From the NCBI GenBank assembly GCA_030062745.1, contig CP099841.1:34972974-35036973 (forward strand): a stretch of 64,000 nucleotides of DNA. The letters run 5' to 3'. The DNA is from Capitulum mitella (taxonomy: Eukaryota; Arthropoda; Thecostraca; Pollicipedomorpha; Pollicipedidae). Positions 59,409 to 64,000 of the stretch are shown here, piece after piece (positions within the stretch are counted from its first letter, which is position 1; every line of letters starts with the position of its first letter). The notes beneath the pieces are model-generated. The model was not told where the DNA came from and made no database searches. It was given only the letters and a program-made list of their open reading frames with translations. The position numbers were made by a program, and so were the translations under genes.

Positions 59409-60916
59409 ATCGCCCGCCGTCACTCGCCTGTCGCCACTGGGCCGCCGTCACTCGCCTGTCGCCACTGGGCCGCCGTCACTCGCCTGTCGCCACTGGGCCG
59501 CCGTCACTCGCCTGTCGCCACTGGGCCGCCGTCACTCGCCTGTCGCCACTGGGCCGCCCTCACTCGCCTGTCGCCACTGGGCCGCCTCACTCGCCTGTCG
59601 CCACTGGGCCGCCGTCACTCGCCTGTCGCCACTGGGCCGCCGCCACTCACTCGCCTGTCGCCACTGGGCCGCCGTCACTCGCCTGTCGCCACTGCCTGTC
59701 GCCACTGGGCCGCCCTCACTCGCCTGTCGCCACTGGGCCGCCGCCACTGGGCCGCCCTCACTCGCCTGTCGCCACTGGGCCGCCGTCACTCGCCTGTCGC
59801 CACTGGGCCGCCCTCACTCGCCTGTCGCCACTGGGCCGCCGTCACTCGCCTGTCGCCACTCACTCCCACTGGGCCGCCCTCACTCGCCTGTCGCCACTGG
59901 GCCGCCGTCACTCGCCTGTCGCCACTGGGCCGCCCCTCGCCGCCTCACTCGCCCCGTCACTGGGCCGCCCCTCCCTGTCGCCACTGGGCCGCCCTCACTC
60001 GCCTGTCGCCACTGGGCCGCCCTCACTCGCCCGCCGTCACTGGGCCGCCGTCACTCGCCTGTCGCCACTGGGCCGCCGTCACTCGCCTGTCGCCACTGGG
60101 CCGCCCTCACTCGCCTGTCGCCACTGGGCCGCCCTCACTCGCCCGCCGTCACTCGCCTGTCGCCACTGGGCCGCCGTCACTCGCCTGTCGCCACTGGGCC
60201 GCCGTCACTCGCCTGTCGCCACTGGGCCGCCGTCACTCGCCTGTCGCCACTGGGCCGCCGTCACTCGCCTGTCGCCACTGGGCCGCCCTCACTCGCCTGT
60301 CGCCACTGGGCCGCCCTCACTCGCCTGTCGCCACTGGGCCGCCGTCACTCGCCTGTCGCCACTGGGCCGCCCTCACTCGCCTGTCGCCACTGGGCCGCCG
60401 TCACTCGCCCGCCGTCACTGGGCCGCCGTCACTCGCCTGTCGCCACTGGGCCGCCCTCACTCGCCTGTCGCCACTGGGCCGCCCTCACTCGCCCGCCGCC
60501 ACTGGGCCGCCGTCACTCGGCCGCCGTCACTCGCCTGTCGCCACTGGGCCGCCGTCACTCGCCTGTCGCCACTGGGCCGCCGTCACTCGCCTGTCGCCAC
60601 TGGGCCGCCGTCACTCGCCTGTCGCCACTGGGCCGCCGTCACTGGGCCGCCCTCACTCGCCTGTCGCCACTGGGCCGCCTCACTCGCCTGTCGCCACTGG
60701 GCCGCCCTCACCCTTCTCTCACTGGGCCGCCGTCACTCGCCTGTCGCCACTGGGCCGCCGTCACTCGCCCGCCGTCACTCGCCTGTCGCCACTGGGCCGC
60801 CCTCACTCGCCTGTCGCCACTGGGCCGCCCTCACTCGCCTGTCGCCACTGGGCCGCCCTCACTCGCCTGTCGCCACTGGGCCGCCCTCACTCGCCCGCCG
60901 TCACTCGCCCGCCCTG
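59409..60916. repeat. 28-bp satellite, about 54 units, abutting the PET exon
   Basis: Unit CTGGGCCGCCGTCACTCGCC plus TGTCGCCA, with GTCACT/CTCACT variants, occasional truncated units and hybrid joints (for example near 59695, 59870 and 60715). The array contains no AG dinucleotide. It ends seven bases before the acceptor of exon 60924. Stop-free frames of more than 500 codons across it are repeat artefacts. Confidence 0.97.
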
Positions 60917-60923
60917 CCGCCAG

Positions 60924-61154
60924 ATTGAGGAGTACATGAGCCAGCTGCCGAACCACAAGGTGCCGCGGCTGGGCACGGCCGGCGAGAAGTACCGAGAGCG
61001 CAACCTTGTCCACCAGCTGCCGGCCCAGGACCTGGCGCTCACGCACTGCCGCCACGTGGCCGCCGACCACCAGCGCGCCTTCCGGGACTTCGTGCAGGCG
61101 CGCAACGACATCGCCCTCGACGTGGGCTTTGTCCGCGAACTCAATCATTCCTCC
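60924..61154 (+). CDS. Lmpt: Limpet exon: main part of PET domain
   Basis: Acceptor CTGCCGCCAG ends at 60923; donor GTGAGT starts at 61155; the exon is exactly 77 codons in phase 0 at both ends. It starts IEEYMSQLP and contains PRLGTAGEKYRER, the QLPAQDL segment, a conserved CRH, and NDIALDVGFV near the end. These follow the Limpet PET domain closely in order and spacing. In this family the PET domain mediates protein interaction and membrane or actin association; no enzymatic activity is expected. This is the clearest coding exon in the window. No internal stop or frameshift was seen. Confidence 0.97.
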
Positions 61155-63700
61155 GTGAGTGTGGGCTCGGCTTGTGCCGGGGGGCTCCGGCCTGCCAGCT
61201 GCGAACTCGGCCGTTCGATTGCGGGCTCATTGTGCTTCCGTGCGGTTGTCTGTCAGGCTGGCCGCGAACTCAGTCGCACCAGACGTCCCTGAGCTGGCTT
61301 AACGTAACTTCCTTTGGCGATAACGGACGTAACGTGGCTTTCCCCCCAGTTGATGACGCCTTTTTATAGATTTGGTCCGAATGATTCCGGGAGTGTCCAC
61401 TCGCCTGTGCTGTTGTTGTCGTCACTGCCACCGGCCGGCCTAATGAAAAAAAAACCTCCAGCGAGTGTCAGTACATCGCTCGTCGGTGGCTTTATGTGTC
61501 AGTTCAGCCACTGGCCCATCGTTTCTCTGTGAGTGTGAACTGACCCACTCACGTTTTGATGGGCCAGTCTGGCCGAGAATCCGGTCCTTGTTTCGCAAGT
61601 GGGGAGGGAACTTGGGGCGTAGACCGCAACATGGGCTCTTGCCTCTCCAAAGGTCTACGAGTTGATGAATGTGCCGCAGACATGCGCCATGTTCATCACG
61701 TCGTGCGGAGAAGGTGCTCTCCTGAAATACATAGCGCGTGTCACGCAGCATGATCTCGCTCTCGCTACATCGTGAACCTCAGTCATTGGACGTGAACTGG
61801 ATGTCGATTTTTCATCCGCGCTGACAACCACTCATTTATCTGCACGTCAGTGTAGGAACGTAAAAGGCACGTGCGGCCTTTCCTGGTTTGCGCTGAGAAT
61901 AGTCTATCTCGGGTAGGCTGCGTCGCGATCGATTGAGGCTCGTCTCTGCAGCGCCATCGATTGGGCGTTCGCTGGCTTTCAGTGATGACCTTTTAGGCGC
62001 CAGATTGGCTGTTTATCTCAAACAATGGCTTCCCAGATTAATTTGCTTTGCAAATTTGCTTCTTGTCGGTGTAACCCTTGCTCATCAAATGGTGCCCAAT
62101 TTGTAAGGTGCGCTCCAAAAGGTGCGTTCCTTGTTTTTGTTTATGTCCGTTCGTGATTTTATGTTTCACAGTCGGCTTTGGAGAACGATGAAACGTTTTA
62201 TTGATTAAAATGATTTTTTGACAGAACAGAAAAGGGCATGTACATGGAAAGTGCTGAACAATGTGGTTGTTGTGTTCATTACGTTCATTGTTTTCCACTT
62301 ATTTTTCTGTTTGTATAAATATCTATACCGGAAACTGCAACTCGGAAAATTGTGATTTCGGCGATTTAAGAGATTTAAGTATCATTGATATTTACCTGTC
62401 AATAGCATGCTCTCCCGAAATATTTTTGATTGGCCTACTGTGATAAAGCGGGAACAAAATGATCACGTGCCTTCACGACCACGTTTGTTGGTGATGAAGT
62501 TCCAGTTGCATCATCGTTTTCAAACCACCGCTATCGCTGGGTTTTGTAGCATGCATTTACAATGTTGCGTGCTTTAGGGCCATTAACTTTTCATCGCGTC
62601 TTCCGAAAAAATAACTACTTGACATGGGTTATGGACGTTAAAGGGTTTGCCCACAGGATTTCAGCGTGTCATCAACCCCTCCTTCACTGCCGACGTGCTG
62701 GCGTGTCGGAGTAGTTAGCCTCTGCGGTGTCGTGCGCGCGCCCATCACAATCGCCGCCAGGGTCCTGCACGTGTTGCTGACAGGCCGGTGTGTCGGCGGC
62801 GAGGTCGGCCCATTTGGCTGATGAAAGAATGGCTGGTGTTGGGGAGCGCGGCGCCGCTGACCTATCGTGCGATGCTGAAACACGTCACGCGCCGCGGCTG
62901 CGTGGGGGAACCGCCAGTCCGAGCTGACAGATTCTCCGGCGTTCCCGCTGCAGAGCTGGTGGAGCTGAGGCTCTGATCGTGCAAATCACGCAGACCATGA
63001 CATGGAAGAAGTCGAAACATGTCCATGGGCATTCACGAACATCTCTCATCAACAAATTTGCGTCCAGACACTTTTTCAGTCAATTTTTTGTTTAACCGTT
63101 CTTTGTTTTGAACGTGATGAGTCTAATAAGCAGCCTCTGTTACATGCTATCGTTGGTAACCCGTTCATGACTAACTGGTCCAGCTCCCTGAGGCCGGAAT
63201 TCCTCGCACATGCGTTTAATCAGTGCTTTTTTCGAGACAACGAGCACTGCAATCCGCGGATTCGACACCTCATATGAAAACAGTCACGCAGCCCGGAGAC
63301 ACTTCTTACGTGGCGTCGTAGCCTCCCAACGACAGCAATACAGTTACCAGAGACGCGATTACTTCGCGACTGCTTCGACAGTTGGATTATTTTGCGTTCC
63401 GGTCATGCTTTGATGTGATCCCACGTGTGAGGACTGCACGTCTTCGTGACTGACATTCGGTACCGTGGGGTTCGATTGGCAGCTCCTTGTGTATAACAGA
63501 CGTTGCACGATTTAGGGGGCGGATTTGGTGGCGCCCCAGGGGCATTGTATTTCCGCTGCTGCCTTAGTCAACCTCCCGTTTCGGGACTTCGCACGACTGT
63601 ATCTCCTCTTGCCGCCCGAGTTGCTGTGTTCGGCTCTGCGGCGTGTGGTGACAACTGAATGTCCTCCGAGTCCCGACACTCTGCCCTGCTGTCGTTTCAG
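61155..63700 (+). other. Lmpt: Intron 5 (about 2.5 kb)
   Basis: Starts GTGAGT and ends TGTCGTTTCAG. Mixed to AT-rich sequence with no tandem array, exon or element recognised. Confidence 0.8.
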
Positions 63701-63769
63701 GAGTGCCGCAAGTGTCAGGGAGTGATACGACACGGCGAGCTGGCTGTGATAGCCCCGCGGTTTGGGGAC
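63701..63769 (+). CDS. Lmpt: Limpet exon: first zinc half of LIM1
   Basis: Acceptor CGTTTCAG ends at 63700 and donor GTGAGT starts at 63770. The exon is 23 codons, phase 0 at both ends, starting E-C-R-K-C and continuing to IRHGELAVIAPRFGD. CX2C followed by an I-x2-GE-x-AV pattern is the start of a LIM domain, and in Limpet the first LIM follows the PET domain after a short acidic/Cys linker as here. The WHxxC part that completes this LIM lies in an exon beyond the window, so the gene is truncated by the window edge, not broken. Confidence 0.9.
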
Positions 63770-64000
63770 GTGAGTATGCTGGCCGGGTCGGCGATGGCAT
63801 CCCTACTCCGGGAGTGGCCCGACTGCCTGCCCTCACCGGGCCGGATTCAAACCGATCAGTTCAGACGAGGACGGCGCCTGCTGAAAAAGCATGTGGACGT
63901 TATCCGAACGGGTCCATTGTGTGGCGATGGAACCCTGCCCGAAAAAATAAGTTACCCACCACACGGCTGGATGTAATGGCTGGATTGTCGAATTTTAAAC
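63770..64000 (+). other. Lmpt: Start of intron 6 (runs off the window)
   Basis: Follows a consensus GTGAGT donor; no further exon is visible before the edge. Confidence 0.75.

Larger units (their letters stand above)
53699..60923 (+). other. Lmpt: Intron 4 (about 7.2 kb), minisatellite-rich
   Basis: It contains the candidate exon at 54395, the 34-bp array (55.00-55.27 kb), the 14-bp array (55.55-56.52 kb), a probable MITE (56.97-57.18 kb), a G-rich array (58.27-58.41 kb) and the 28-bp array (59.41-60.92 kb) that runs into the PET exon. CpG-rich patches lie at 54.2-54.6, 56.57-56.85 and 58.0-58.3 kb. Long stop-free frames through the arrays are artefacts of the repeats. Confidence 0.6.
9169..63769 (+). 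other. Lmpt: Limpet-type PET-LIM gene, N-terminal part (gene span; continues past right edge)
   Basis: Six exons (9169-9216, 16201-16286, 46254-46364, 53629-53698, 60924-61154, 63701-63769) join in phase 0-0-2-2-0-0 into 205 codons without a stop. Domain order is a short N-terminus, a Cys-rich module (CX2CX3C then CX2CXC), a PET domain, and the first zinc half of LIM1. This order is shared by Testin, LMCD1/dyxin and insect Limpet. PET features such as WVPP, PRLG, GEKYRER, QLP and NDIALDVG fit Limpet best. Prickle is unlikely because it lacks the Cys-rich module. Family members are scaffolds linked to actin, muscle or adhesion sites; several LIM domains are expected downstream of the window. 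The gene covers most of the window, and introns of up to 30 kb leave room for alternative promoters. I infer orthology from motifs, without a database search. Confidence 0.9.

Noticed and set aside
59222..60928. Very long open frames (over 500 codons) across the 28-bp array, apparently a repetitive Pro/His-rich protein
   Set aside because: The array lacks stops in several frames simply because of unit composition. Its 3' end is the intron side of a well-supported PET exon acceptor. Only 60924-61154 of the 59382 frame is coding.

Overview
This is a eukaryotic, almost certainly arthropod, genomic window. The only confident gene is a six-exon + strand chain that encodes the N-terminal part of a PET-LIM protein of the Limpet (Lmpt)/Testin family and runs off the right edge. 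The introns are long (about 2.5 to 30 kb) and non-coding. They consist of GC-rich, CpG-rich islands alternating with AT-richer sequence, and they are packed with minisatellites. I see no operons, rRNA genes, CRISPR arrays or bacterial features. The PET domain sequence is closest to arthropod Limpet proteins. A crustacean is a reasonable guess from the GC level and repeat density, but the species cannot be fixed from this sequence.

Reconstructed gene (all +): a first coding exon at 9169-9216, then 16201-16286 (first half of the Cys-rich module), 46254-46364 (second half), 53629-53698 (linker and start of the PET domain), 60924-61154 (bulk of the PET domain) and 63701-63769 (start of LIM1). All five junctions have GT/AG borders and matching codon phase. 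Two split codons are restored correctly: AG|G (Arg) and AA|G (Lys). Joined, the chain is 615 nt, or 205 codons, without a stop. The remaining LIM domains lie beyond the window. Phase-compatible alternative first exons are seen at 1873-2055, 25666-25721 and, more tentatively, 54395-54613. A possible mutually exclusive exon lies at 46476-46572. Multiple promoters would fit the isoform-rich biology known for limpet in insects, but no transcript evidence is available here.

Layout. 1-9 kb: upstream exon candidate, then AT-rich sequence and small tandem arrays. 9-16 kb: main first exon, CpG-rich islands, and a TATA/MEF2-like promoter candidate near 13.1 kb. 16-46 kb: a 30 kb intron with more than a dozen tandem arrays, a foldback element (19.9-20.3 kb), a tRNA-like SINE head (27.5 kb) and a very large inverted satellite (35.1-37 kb). 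46-61 kb: three exons separated by 7 kb introns holding a 34-bp array, a 14-bp array of about 1 kb, a probable MITE and a 28-bp array of about 1.5 kb that ends directly at the PET exon. 61-64 kb: a short intron and the first LIM exon.

The most unusual signal is how the minisatellites relate to splicing. A 54-bp array starts at the first base of one intron, so every unit repeats the 5' splice donor. The 28-bp array makes a 1,539-nt stretch with no AG dinucleotide immediately before the PET exon acceptor. Both were read directly from the sequence; any functional meaning is inference.
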